The position numbers and the translations under genes were made by a program. A DNA stretch of 21,576 nt from CAZQEZ01 sp964592475 (GTDB lineage: Bacteria > Bacteroidota > Bacteroidia > Cytophagales > Cyclobacteriaceae), in NCBI GenBank assembly GCA_964592475.1, contig CAZQEZ010000076.1:1-21576 (forward strand), read 5' to 3'. The notes under the pieces were generated by a model. It had not been told where the DNA came from. It saw only the letters and a list, made by a program, of their open reading frames with translations, and did no database searches. This document shows, piece by piece, positions 14,393-21,333 of this stretch (within the stretch, counting starts at the first letter, position 1; the number at the start of each line of letters is the position of its first letter).

Positions 14393-15988
14393 ATGTTTAA
14401 TTCGAAGCGCAAGAAAAAAGAAGCGATATTATCTACTTATTACCAAGTAAAAAAAGGGCCATTTTATTTTAACAGTATAAGCCAATATTTTCTTAAACAT
14501 GATCACAAAGAAAGCTTACAGGTAATTTCAGATAAAACCTATCAGGATCTCGACCTGGACGAAGTTTTTATGTATATCGACCGGACATCTTCCAACGTTG
14601 GGCAACAGTATTTATATAATGCTTTCAGAACCATCCCATCTGATAATAAACGAAGCCAAAGATTTGAAAATTTAATTACACAATTGAATAAAAATACACG
14701 GCTGAAGAAATTGGTAGTATTATCCCTTGCCAGGTTACAAGATCAAGACGCTTACTACATTGCTTCCTTGTTTCAAGTGGATCATTTAACCAAGCCCAAA
14801 TGGTTTTGGATAGTGCCGTTGCTTTCTGCAGGCAGCATTTTTTCGATATTACTATCGTTTGTTTTTCCCCAGTTTCTTTTGCTTTTGCTGCTTTTTTTAA
14901 CGGTCAACTTTATTATACATTACTGGAACCGATTGAGATTTAATCAATATAGTGGCGCTATTTTGCAGTTGCTTATTTTAAAAGAAGTGGCCAGTAAATT
15001 TATAAAATGGCCAAACCTTATAGATAATATAAGCGAGATGAAAAGGGCTGTAAAAACAATCCGGAATATTGGTTTTCAGTTGTCAATATTTAAGTTAGAA
15101 GCAAAATTACAAAGTGATATTGGCCAAATGATTGAGTTTCTAGTTGATATTGTCAAAGCTTTATTTCTAATTGAGCCGCTTTTATTTTATGATGTGCTCA
15201 AAAAATTTGATTCGAGAAGAAGAGAAATACATCGGCTTTACCAGTTGATTGGTGAATTAGATGTTGCCCTTTCAATAGATGCGTTAAGAAAAGATTTACC
15301 CTATTATACTTTACCTGGTTTAGTGCATGAAGCCAATCAAATTACCGCAAAAGACCTTTATCATCCGCTTTTGCAAAACTCTGTGGCTAATTCCATTGAT
15401 AATCAGGGAAAATCCATTCTTTTATCTGGCTCCAACATGTCGGGAAAAACCACCTTTATCCGTACCATAGGTATTAATGCACTTGTAGCGCAAACGATCA
15501 ATACTTGCTTCGCCACAGAATTATCCCTTCCTCGTCTTAAAATCTTTTCGGCCATCAGGATTTCAGATGATATCATGAACAGTAAAAGTTACTATTTTGA
15601 AGAAATGCTTACCATTAAAGAAATGCTTGATGAAAGTAGAAGTGGTAATCAAAATCTTTTTTTGCTGGATGAAATGTTTAAAGGAACCAATACTATAGAA
15701 CGTGTTGCCGCTGGCAAAGCTGTGCTGAGCTATTTGAGCGATGAAAAGAATATTGTATTCATTTCCACGCATGACCTGGAATTGGCAGCTTATTTAAAAA
15801 ATAGTTTCCATTTGTATCATTTCAGCGAAGTAATACAGGACCAGGAAATTAAATTCGATTACAAGTTAAAATCCGGACAATTGAAAACTACGAATGCTAT
15901 TAAAATATTGGAATTAAATCATTACCCTACCTCAATAATTACAGAAGCTAAAAAGCTATCTGATGATTTAAGAAAAATCAAAGAATAA
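14393..15988 (+). CDS. Membrane-anchored MutS-family ATPase
   Basis: The 531-residue protein has a MutS-type core and lever region (DLDEVFMYIDRTSSNVGQQY, about 54-73). Two adjacent transmembrane helices follow at about 137-176 (WFWIVPLLSAGSIFSILLSF and FLLLLLLFLTVNFII), then a helical clamp-like region, then the ATPase domain. Walker A is GSNMSGKTT (346-354), Walker B is LFLLDEM (422-428), and a STHD switch lies near 458-461. The N-terminal mismatch-recognition domain of MutS and the Smr domain of MutS2 are both absent, so a role in mismatch repair is unlikely. Related transmembrane MutS-like proteins occur in Bacteroidota; their function is not known to me. The ATG at 14393 follows TAAGTTTG at 14328-14335, a -7-like box. 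It converges on tdh with a 24-base gap. Confidence 0.8.
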   Translation: MFNSKRKKKEAILSTYYQVKKGPFYFNSISQYFLKHDHKESLQVISDKTYQDLDLDEVFMYIDRTSSNVGQQYLYNAFRTIPSDNKRSQRFENLITQLNKNTRLKKLVVLSLARLQDQDAYYIASLFQVDHLTKPKWFWIVPLLSAGSIFSILLSFVFPQFLLLLLLFLTVNFIIHYWNRLRFNQYSGAILQLLILKEVASKFIKWPNLIDNISEMKRAVKTIRNIGFQLSIFKLEAKLQSDIGQMIEFLVDIVKALFLIEPLLFYDVLKKFDSRRREIHRLYQLIGELDVALSIDALRKDLPYYTLPGLVHEANQITAKDLYHPLLQNSVANSIDNQGKSILLSGSNMSGKTTFIRTIGINALVAQTINTCFATELSLPRLKIFSAIRISDDIMNSKSYYFEEMLTIKEMLDESRSGNQNLFLLDEMFKGTNTIERVAAGKAVLSYLSDEKNIVFISTHDLELAAYLKNSFHLYHFSEVIQDQEIKFDYKLKSGQLKTTNAIKILELNHYPTSIITEAKKLSDDLRKIKE

Positions 15989-16012
15989 AGGAGCAAGAAA
16001 CTGAATGGAATG

Positions 16013-17038
16013 CTACTCCCAATTTAAGATCACTTTACCACAATTTCCCGATTCCATTATTTCAAATCCTTCCTGAAATTGATCGATAGTCAGCCGGTGA
16101 GTGATTAACTGGCTCACATCCAATCCGGAAAGCAACATTTGAATCATCATGTACCAGGTCTCAAACATTTCTCTACCGTAGATGCCTTTCAGGGTAAGGC
16201 CGCGGAAGATGATGTCGTTCCAATTTACTTTGGCATCAAATGGCAGAATACCAAGTAAAGCAATTTTGCCACCATTGTACATATGGCTTACCATGTCATT
16301 TATTGCTGCAGAAGCACCTGCACACTCTAGGCCAATATCAAAACCCCGGCTCATGCCAATTGCGGGCATAATGTCTTCAAGTTTTTCATTTAAAGGATCC
16401 ATTACCACCGTTGCTCCCATTTTTTTAGCCAGGTTGCGGCGGTATTCGTTAGGGTCAGAAATTACCACGTTGCGTGCCCCGGCAAATTTACAAATGGCTA
16501 CAATCATATTGCCAATAGGTCCGGCACCGGTAATAAGCACGTCCTCTCCCAATACTTTGAAAGAAAGTGCGGTATGAGTAGCGTTACCCAGCGGATCCAT
16601 GATGGCAACAATGTCATCAGCAATTTTGCTGTTTACCTTCACTACGTTGGTTGCCGGTATTACCAGGTATTCAGCAAAAGCGCCATCCCTATTTACTCCC
16701 ACACCTACTGTGTTTTCACAAATGTGCTTGCGTCCTCTGCGGCAATTTCTGCACATTCCACAGGCAATGTGACCTTCACCTGTCACTCTTTCGCCTATAG
16801 ACAGGCCGGCAACTTCCTCACCCAAGGCAGCAATTTCTCCTACATATTCATGCCCTATTACTGTTGGTACTTTTATGGTGCTGCTGGCCCAGTCGTCCCA
16901 TTTATAAATATGCAAATCGGTACCGCATATCGCTGTTTTCTTGATCTTGATCATTACATCGTTCACACCCATTTCTGGTGTAGGAACTTCTTGCATCCAT
17001 ATCCCTTTTTCTGCCTTAGATTTAACCAGTGCCCTCAT
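16013..17038 (-). CDS. tdh: L-threonine 3-dehydrogenase
   Basis: This 341-residue zinc-dependent medium-chain dehydrogenase oxidises threonine to 2-amino-3-ketobutyrate with NAD+, which a separate lyase turns into glycine and acetyl-CoA. The catalytic zinc site is visible as ICGTDLHIY (Cys38) and GHEYVGE (His63, Glu64). The structural zinc site is the four Cys in CGMCRNC and HIC (93, 96, 99, 107). The nucleotide-binding motif is GAGPIGNM (171-178). MDPLGNATHTAL and the ending GKVILNWE resemble bacterial Tdh closely, more than other polyol dehydrogenases. No kbl gene is adjacent. The start is the ATG at 17036-17038. Confidence 0.9.
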   Translation of the reverse strand: MRALVKSKAEKGIWMQEVPTPEMGVNDVMIKIKKTAICGTDLHIYKWDDWASSTIKVPTVIGHEYVGEIAALGEEVAGLSIGERVTGEGHIACGMCRNCRRGRKHICENTVGVGVNRDGAFAEYLVIPATNVVKVNSKIADDIVAIMDPLGNATHTALSFKVLGEDVLITGAGPIGNMIVAICKFAGARNVVISDPNEYRRNLAKKMGATVVMDPLNEKLEDIMPAIGMSRGFDIGLECAGASAAINDMVSHMYNGGKIALLGILPFDAKVNWNDIIFRGLTLKGIYGREMFETWYMMIQMLLSGLDVSQLITHRLTIDQFQEGFEIMESGNCGKVILNWE

Positions 17039-17267
17039 TTTCTATCATTTTATAATGTTGTAAAACTAACTAATTTCAATATTCCTTTATTTTACCAGCC
17101 CAACTTTATTTTGTTAATAATGTATATTCCTGAAAATATTCTTTGCATGAATCGATTTAAAGCAAAGCCTGAATAAAACCGGAAATTTTTTATCTCCTCC
17201 ATATTGTATATAAATTGATCGTCTGTATTACCAAATTGTTAAAAATGCATAGGTAAAGTCAATAATA

Positions 17268-17298
17268 TTTGTTATATGCATTAAATTGTTTATATTTG
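17268..17298 (+). promoter_or_regulatory. Consensus Bacteroidota promoter
   Basis: TTTG (17268-17271), exactly 19 bases, TATATTTG (17291-17298). Both boxes and the spacing fit the consensus. Transcription would begin near 17304-17306. No annotated-size gene follows, only the short transcript described at 17305-17462. Confidence 0.7.
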
Positions 17299-17315
17299 CA
17301 AACGTTTTTAAAATA

Positions 17316-17408
17316 ATGGTCATTGCGATACATCCAACATATCATTTAAACATGCTTGCCAAAAGAATATTTGGTGATCAGGATTGTGTGCATGGCCCAA
17401 AGGAATAG
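17316..17408 (+). CDS. Possible 30-residue small protein inside the short transcript
   Basis: ATG at 17316-17318 and TAG at 17406-17408 define 30 codons (MVIAIHPTYHLNMLAKR..., then IFGDQDCVHGPKE). It begins about 12 bases after the predicted transcription start and ends about 23 bases before the terminator stem. There is no transmembrane segment. I recognise no family, and an ORF this short can occur by chance. The leader resembles the short leaders of other genes here. If it is not translated, the region is better read as a structured RNA. Confidence 0.3.
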   Translation: MVIAIHPTYHLNMLAKRIFGDQDCVHGPKE

Positions 17409-17430
17409 GTTTACCATATTTGAATATATC

Positions 17431-17462
17431 AACCGGGCCCAAATTTTGAGTCCGGTTTTTTT
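17431..17462 (+). terminator. Intrinsic terminator of the small transcription unit
   Basis: AACCGGGC (17431-17438) pairs with GTCCGGTT (17450-17457) including one G-T pair, around an 11-base loop that can close further with CAA/TTG. Seven T follow (17456-17462). Confidence 0.75.
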
Positions 17463-17792
17463 ATGCTTTTTTCCATTTAATTAAGTAAGTATAATGGAGA
17501 TTACTTTTAAGTAAAATAATGTATAAATAACAAGTTACGAACGAATGTATCTTGGTTCTGTGATTACTGGATTTTTTTAGGCCGGTTCAATAGAGTAAGT
17601 CCGAGACAAATGTTGTAGTAATTTGACCAAGTGAAATTGAAGATATTTAAAAATATTTTGTTTGGCCATAGCCGGGCAAAATCGAGGGAAAGACTTGATT
17701 TACAGTACCTGACCAGGGTTTCAGTAAGGCCCGGTAGTGCCGGCTCTTTGGGTTACGGTATGCTGACTGACTTTAGGTTGTTTCTCCACCAC
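17463..17792. other. Intergenic DNA, partly GC-rich, unassigned
   Basis: 17463-17640 is AT-rich with nothing recognised. From about 17670 to 17760 the composition is clearly richer in GC than its surroundings. CCGGGC (near 17671-17676) and GCCCGG (near 17729-17735) form an inverted repeat about 50 bases apart. No coding frame looks convincing. It could be a repeat element or a structured RNA; I cannot decide. Confidence 0.3.
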
Positions 17793-17827
17793 CTTGCAGG
17801 TCGGGGGTTCGAATCCCTCTTCGTCAT
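17793..17827 (+). pseudogene. 3' half of a tRNA (remnant)
   Basis: CTTGC (end of an anticodon stem), AGGTC (variable loop), T-arm GGGGG-TTCGAAT-CCCTC (17803-17819), acceptor strand TTCGTCA and a discriminator T. No matching D-arm or acceptor 5' strand lies upstream, so only the 3' half remains. The identity cannot be read. It could be an attachment-site copy or a deletion relic. Confidence 0.6.
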
Positions 17828-17893
17828 AAGCGAATAGCTCAGTTGGTTAGAGCGGCAAGCTTTTCATTGCAGGTTCGAATCCTGTCATCCTCA
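17828..17893 (+). pseudogene. Chimeric, shortened tRNA remnant
   Basis: The 5' part is a normal type-I tRNA: acceptor-like AAGCGAA, TA, D-arm GCTC-AGTTGGTTA-GAGC (17837-17853), then anticodon-stem GCAAG and a loop containing TTTTC. After two bases it jumps to T-arm GCAGG-TTCGAAT-CCTGT (17869-17885) and acceptor CATCCTC plus A. The anticodon 3' stem and variable loop are missing (about 9 bases). The 3' acceptor does not pair with the 5' acceptor; it pairs with GAGGATG of the following tRNA-Leu half. The GCAAG stem instead complements CTTGC of the preceding half. The molecule cannot fold as a tRNA. Confidence 0.65.
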
Positions 17894-17896
17894 CTA

Positions 17897-17940
17897 GAGG
17901 ATGTGGCGGAATGGTATACGCGTTGGATTCAGGTTCCAAT
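17897..17940 (+). pseudogene. 5' half of tRNA-Leu (CAG)
   Basis: Acceptor GAGGATG, TG, D-arm GCGGAATGGTATACGC, then anticodon arm TTGGA-TTCAGGT-TCCAA with anticodon CAG (17930-17932), typical of leucine tRNA. The long variable arm, T-arm and 3' acceptor do not follow. A complementary 3' acceptor (CATCCTC) lies just upstream at 17886-17892. Confidence 0.65.
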
Positions 17941-18294
17941 TGATCATGAAGACGGCCAACTTCTAAAAAAGGCCACCAGAAAAGTAAGGGTAATCCCGCC
18001 CGCTGGTTTAATGTGAAGCCTGGCTTTCATTTTACTAGTGTAAAAAGCGGCTTAGCGGCTTCGAAAGTTCGGGGATTTCGCAGGTGTACCTTGTTTGCAT
18101 TGTTGTACCCTGTTTTTGCTCTTTTCGGCTACGGTCGCAAACAGCGAAAATAATTTGCAATCAATCCAAGCGAGAGGAATTTGCTTAACCGAATTTCCGC
18201 CGTAAGCGGTGGCTGGTTTACCTTTTACTTTTTCTTTAAATTGAATTATTGGCCCAATAATTATAAAATTGATTGTTTTATTAAAAATTATCTT
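17941..18294. other. Unassigned region before the slipin gene
   Basis: 354 bases. 17941-18170 is GC-richer than the flanks and has one partly open + frame that ends near 18150, without a credible start. It resembles no family I know and could be a tRNA-linked repeat. From 18200 it becomes AT-rich. A perfect inverted repeat lies at 18244-18262. Confidence 0.3.
18244..18262. repeat. Perfect inverted repeat upstream of the slipin gene
   Basis: AATTATTGG, one C, then CCAATAATT: nine-base arms with a one-base centre, 32 bases before the ATG. It has the form of a dimeric repressor or activator site, but no regulator is known. Confidence 0.5.
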
Positions 18295-19398
18295 ATGATG
18301 AAAAGAGTGAGAATTAATTCGGGTTGGGTAGGCCTGGTTTTTCAGAGCAATGAATATAAAAAAGTTATCACTGCCGGAAAGCACTGGGTTTCGATGTTTG
18401 CCACTGTGCGATTGTACAATATGGCTTCCACCTTTATACCTCCGGTCGAGCTAAATCTTTTGTTGAAGGATGAGGCGCTGGCTGATTTGCTAATCGTACT
18501 GGATGTGAAGGATAACCAAATAGCGTTACAATATGCAGATGGCGTATTTGTGAAGGTGCTGAAACCTGGTAGGCATGTGTATTGGAAAGGAGTAGTTGAT
18601 TACAAATTTAATACTTATGACTTGAATGAGCTGATGGTACCCAAAACACTTGATCGTAGCCTTTTGAGTAGGCCTGAAGTTATTGAATTTATCAGAATTT
18701 ATGTGATTAGTAGTTTTGAAAAGGGCCTGTTATATGTAGATGGTAATTTCAATAATACATTGGATCCCGGAACCTACTATGTTTGGAATAACAACCTGAA
18801 TGTACATTTGTACAAAGCTGACTTGAGACAACAACAAATGGAAGTTTCAGGACAGGAAATGTTGACTAAAGACAAAGCTGCTGTTAGAATCAACTTTTTT
18901 GCTTTGTATAAAATTGTTGATATCGTGAAAGCTTTGGCTGAAAATAGCAACTATGTACAACAATTGTATGTTTTGATGCAACTTGCATTGCGAGAATTTG
19001 TAGGAATGTACACTTTAGATGAATTGCTGGAAAAGCGTGAATCCATTGCCGAGTATGTATTGAAAACTTTGAGTGAAAAAGCAGACAGGCTGGGTGTAAA
19101 TCTACTCGACTGCGGTGTAAGGGATATTATACTGCCGGGAGATGTAAAAGAAATCATGAGTCAGGTGCTGGTGGCTGAGAAAAAAGCTCAGGCAAGCGTA
19201 ATCACCAGAAGGGAAGAAACTGCTTCGGTGAGGAGCATGCTCAACAGCGCAAAATTGATGGATGAAAACCCAATGCTTTGGAAGCTGAAAGAGATGGAGT
19301 ACGTGGAAAAAATCGCGGACAAAATCAATACCATCAGCTTGTCTGGTGGCAACCAGGTGCTGGATCAATTACGTGATATATTTACTTCAGGAAAATAA
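18295..19398 (+). CDS. Slipin family protein (SPFH/Band 7)
   Basis: From the first of two adjacent ATGs (18295, 18298) this is 367 residues; an in-frame extension upstream is not protein-like. It has the layout of bacterial slipins. The N-terminal part (MMKRVRINSGWVGLVF...) has no strong transmembrane helix. Two beta-rich repeats each carry a LxPGRHxxW/LDPGTYYxW motif (near 96-102 and 155-163). The Band 7 region follows (EMLTKDKAAVRINFFALYKI, then LREFVGMYTLDELLEKRESI and LGVNLLDCGVRDIILPGDVK), and the tail is a coiled-coil-like EKKAQASVITRREETASVRS. Slipins form membrane-associated ring oligomers; the physiological role here is unknown, and no NfeD-type protease gene is next to it. A terminator follows directly. 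Confidence 0.88.
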   Translation: MMKRVRINSGWVGLVFQSNEYKKVITAGKHWVSMFATVRLYNMASTFIPPVELNLLLKDEALADLLIVLDVKDNQIALQYADGVFVKVLKPGRHVYWKGVVDYKFNTYDLNELMVPKTLDRSLLSRPEVIEFIRIYVISSFEKGLLYVDGNFNNTLDPGTYYVWNNNLNVHLYKADLRQQQMEVSGQEMLTKDKAAVRINFFALYKIVDIVKALAENSNYVQQLYVLMQLALREFVGMYTLDELLEKRESIAEYVLKTLSEKADRLGVNLLDCGVRDIILPGDVKEIMSQVLVAEKKAQASVITRREETASVRSMLNSAKLMDENPMLWKLKEMEYVEKIADKINTISLSGGNQVLDQLRDIFTSGK

Positions 19399-19404
19399 AA
19401 ATAG

Positions 19405-19432
19405 AGGTGCTCCAATGGGGTGCCTTTATTTT
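19405..19432 (+). terminator. Intrinsic terminator of the slipin gene
   Basis: AGGTGCTCC (19405-19413), loop AAT, GGGGTGCCT (19417-19425): nine pairs including three G-T pairs, followed by TTATTTT. It lies 6 bases after the stop codon. The G-T pairs make it poor on the opposite strand. Confidence 0.65.
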
Positions 19433-19455
19433 GTTGAGGGTATTAATATACTAAT

Positions 19456-19854
19456 TCAATTGCAACATACACTTGTAAATTCGATTGTTTGACCGTAAAT
19501 AACGTATTGGTCAGTCTCAACAAATGCCCGTACGGTATAGGTGGTATTTTTTATTAATAAATCGTTTAATGTGATAGCAAAAGTATTGTTTTCTGGTTTG
19601 CCATTAAGTCTTACCTGAGAACCTGAAATTAGATCAGGGTTATTTCCTTGGCCCCATACAAAACCGTAACTTTGTATTTCTGTCTCTCCTCTATAAGTTA
19701 TTTCTGCCTTGTATATTACTTCTTCCATAGTATTTACACTAATATCTAGCGTTTTTATTCTAGGATAATCTATATTGAGCCTTTCTTCTTCAGTACAACT
19801 GAGTAAAAATGGAAAGCAGTACAGTAAAATGATCAATTGAAATGTAATTCTCAT
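19456..19854 (-). CDS. Small lipoprotein with a fibronectin-III-like domain
   Basis: The 132-residue protein has a lipoprotein signal peptide (lipobox LLSC, Cys at 20) and one beta-sandwich-like segment: ISVNTMEEVIYKAEITYRGE, then SYGFVWGQGNNPDL, then NTTYTVRAFVETDQYVIYG. This pattern of GFVW and TYxVRAF with a YG strand is common in Bacteroidota surface proteins. The C-terminus (SVCCN) is short, so it may have lost further domains. Its ATG overlaps the TGA of the preceding broken gene (ATGA), which suggests translational coupling in the ancestral operon. The function is unknown. Confidence 0.65.
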   Translation of the reverse strand: MRITFQLIILLYCFPFLLSCTEEERLNIDYPRIKTLDISVNTMEEVIYKAEITYRGETEIQSYGFVWGQGNNPDLISGSQVRLNGKPENNTFAITLNDLLIKNTTYTVRAFVETDQYVIYGQTIEFTSVCCN

Positions 19855-20520
19855 CGTGAAATAATTAAAACAAAAGAAAATCGATTATTATTAACTTGAA
19901 TATCCAAGGTGTTACTTAAATTAGAAAATAGAAAATACCGCAATGCCAATTCAGACTTAAAATTTTTAAAAGGTTTTTGCCAACTTATTCCTGTCCAGAC
20001 AGATGATTGTGTATTGTTGGTAGTAAATATTTTCCTTTCTGGCTGTATATAAATATTATTGCCTACAATCACTAGATAGGTAACTTAATATGTTTCTCCA
20101 CATGTTATCATGTTTAACCATGAGTTTGCCATCTACAATCTCTTCCTTTTTACTGTAAGTTAAAGTATGTTTCTGGTCATCTTTTTGTACAATAAACGAG
20201 CTACCATACCTATATAAGCTTATGGTTCCTAAAACTAATGCCTCAACAAATGAGCTATCTACTATTTGGGAAATATAGGATTTGCCATTTGAAAAAGAGT
20301 AAGCTTTAATCTGATTAGGTGAATATTTAATAATATTTTCCTTTCGCTTAAAGTTACAGTGGCTATACATTCTTCTTGCATTACTTTTTTCAACAAAACC
20401 TTCAATTGTATCATTGTCAAATGTTACCACATAACCGGGCAAGAAGTTGTTCTGGGCAAAAATATTTATAGTTACATTTAATGTGATAAGTAAAAATATT
20501 ATTGTTGTTTTTGTTTTCAT
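19851..20520 (-). pseudogene. Outer-membrane-type surface protein with internal deletion and frame change
   Basis: From the ATG at 20518-20520 a signal peptide (to about INIFAQ) and a domain with LPGYVVTFDNDTIEGFVE, IKAYSFSNGKSY and LYRYGSSFIVQ resemble the start of a common Bacteroidota family of about 400 residues. It stops after 154 residues at LSSDCRQ. A second frame, overlapping by 17 bases, gives about 73 residues of beta-strand character (VWTGISWQKPFKNFKSELAL, then a last strand rich in Phe, Val and Ile), as at the end of an outer-membrane barrel. A deletion of the middle that also shifted the frame explains both. Its promoter must lie inside the SusD remnant upstream. It is co-oriented with the small lipoprotein gene. 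Confidence 0.65.
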
Positions 20521-20739
20521 AGTCTTAATGGCAAAGAAGCCGAGGAGAAATCCCCTCAGGCAAGTAGCTGGCTGCTAAAAGTAGAAATCTACACTGCACG
20601 TTCCTTTTATCTGAAGCTTGGCATAGGATTCATCGAAATGAACCGTTTTTTATTGGCTGCATCCGACCTGAAGCTCCGAAAATATCGCTGGCCCATACCT
20701 CAGGCTGAGGTGAACATTAACCCAAAAATAGGAAATTAA
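20521..20739 (+). pseudogene. C-terminal remnant of a SusD/RagB family lipoprotein
   Basis: The frame ending with TAA at 20737-20739 gives about 72 residues without a start. Its end, KYRWPIPQAEVNINPKIGN, is the standard C-terminus of SusD-like proteins (xLWPIPQxEIxxNPxLxQN). The part before it is helical, as expected for the last SusD helices. SusD proteins (about 450-600 residues) are outer-membrane lipoproteins that bind glycans with a SusC porin. No SusC is in the window, so only the 3' tip of the gene has survived, probably with its original terminator. The fragment begins where the minus-strand surface gene begins, which suggests a rearrangement junction near 20520. Confidence 0.7.
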
Positions 20740-20783
20740 TTAATTACTTGTAGTCTTTTTTAGCTTAAAATAAATTGGATGAG

Positions 20784-20818
20784 AAAAATCCCGGATTCAA
20801 TGATTTCGGGATTTTTTA
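20784..20818 (+). terminator. Intrinsic terminator after the SusD remnant
   Basis: AAAAATCCCG (20784-20793) pairs perfectly with CGGGATTTTT (20807-20816) around a 13-base loop, and the T-run continues to 20817. It lies 45 bases after the SusD stop codon. Confidence 0.75.
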
Positions 20819-20843
20819 TGTATTACTTTGTGCTTTAATTCTT

Positions 20844-21065
20844 ATAAAAAAGCATAACCATGTTCACCATATTTTACATTTGTTGAAAAAAAATCCAGCC
20901 GGATATACAGTTGAAGACCTACTATTTTTATTACAGACTGAATTTGGTAAGGATGCCCGGTTTACCACCTGTGGAGACCATTCGCTGGATTGTAGGCAAG
21001 CCATCGATTTTGTTCTGATCCGGGAAAAGGCAGTTTTATCCGGGGGCAAAATTTTAATTAATTAA
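20844..21065 (+). CDS. YecH family (DUF2492) small protein, start codon unclear
   Basis: The reading frame ending at 21065 encodes about 70 residues that match the YecH/DUF2492 family: HHILHLLKKNPAGYTVEDLL, then EFGKDARFTTCGDHSLDCRQ, then AIDFVLIREKAV. In the family the FGxDARFxTC motif and His residues suggest metal binding; no role is proven. Upstream the frame stays open to a TTG at 20775, but those codons lie over the terminator hairpin and are not conserved. The family start would fall at ATA AAA AAG CAT (20844), so the usual ATG seems to be ATA here. ATT at 20838 is another possibility. It may use a rare start codon or be a start-lost pseudogene. Confidence 0.65.
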   Translation: MKKHNHVHHILHLLKKNPAGYTVEDLLFLLQTEFGKDARFTTCGDHSLDCRQAIDFVLIREKAVLSGGKILIN

Positions 21066-21159
21066 TTCACAAATAGAATCCTGCTGATTGGCATACTGAC
21101 TCTTGGCAAGAGGAAGGTAACTAGTGAGTGAATTTGGTAATAAAACACTAACTGCCAGG

Positions 21160-21223
21160 GGTGAGGTTGTATAGAGAAGAAAAATTTATGGAACATTATA
21201 AAATTTAATACAACCCCCTCGCC
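21160..21223. repeat. Imperfect inverted repeat
   Basis: GGTGAGGTTGTAT (21160-21172) and ATACAACC followed by CCCTCGCC (21208-21223) form imperfect arms around 35 AT-rich bases; eight bases (GGTTGTAT/ATACAACC) match exactly. No transposase lies nearby. It could be a hairpin, or end repeats of a very small element. Confidence 0.3.
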
Positions 21224-21333
21224 TTATAATAGTGGAAAAAAGTTAAAGGGCAGAAAATGCAGGATTTGCCTTAATTTCTTTATGGATCAATACCGGATTT
21301 ACCTTATCTTTCAGGTTCGAAATTAAAAACCCA

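Larger units (their letters stand above)
17305..17462 (+). ncRNA. Candidate small RNA (or short mRNA), about 150-160 nt
   Basis: The unit is bounded by a consensus promoter and an intrinsic terminator. The body can fold. GGTCAT then GC (17318-17326, one bulged T) can pair with GC then ATGGCC (17389-17396 region), and ACATCC (17330-17335) can pair with GGATTGT (17381-17387) with one bulge; together these form a long closing stem. Inside it TTGCCAAA (17357-17364) pairs with TTTGGTGA (17371-17378) around a six-base loop. I found no 6S, SRP, RNase P or tmRNA signature. It also contains a 30-codon ORF, so coding and non-coding readings both remain open. Confidence 0.5.

Noticed and set aside
16574..17176. 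200-residue plus-strand protein opposite tdh
   Set aside because: It is antisense to a fully conserved threonine dehydrogenase gene and has no domain of its own.
17305..17462. 6S RNA, SRP RNA or riboswitch
   Set aside because: No signature sequence of these classes is visible and no gene follows the terminator, so no riboswitch role can be supported.
17828..17940. Functional permuted tRNA-Leu
   Set aside because: The variable arm is missing and the 5' half ends right after the anticodon stem, so no complete leucine tRNA can be assembled; deletion in a tandem array explains the order.
18052..18384. Minus-strand protein of 110 residues across the slipin start
   Set aside because: It overlaps the slipin start and the AT-rich leader, has biased shadow-like composition and no recognisable domain.
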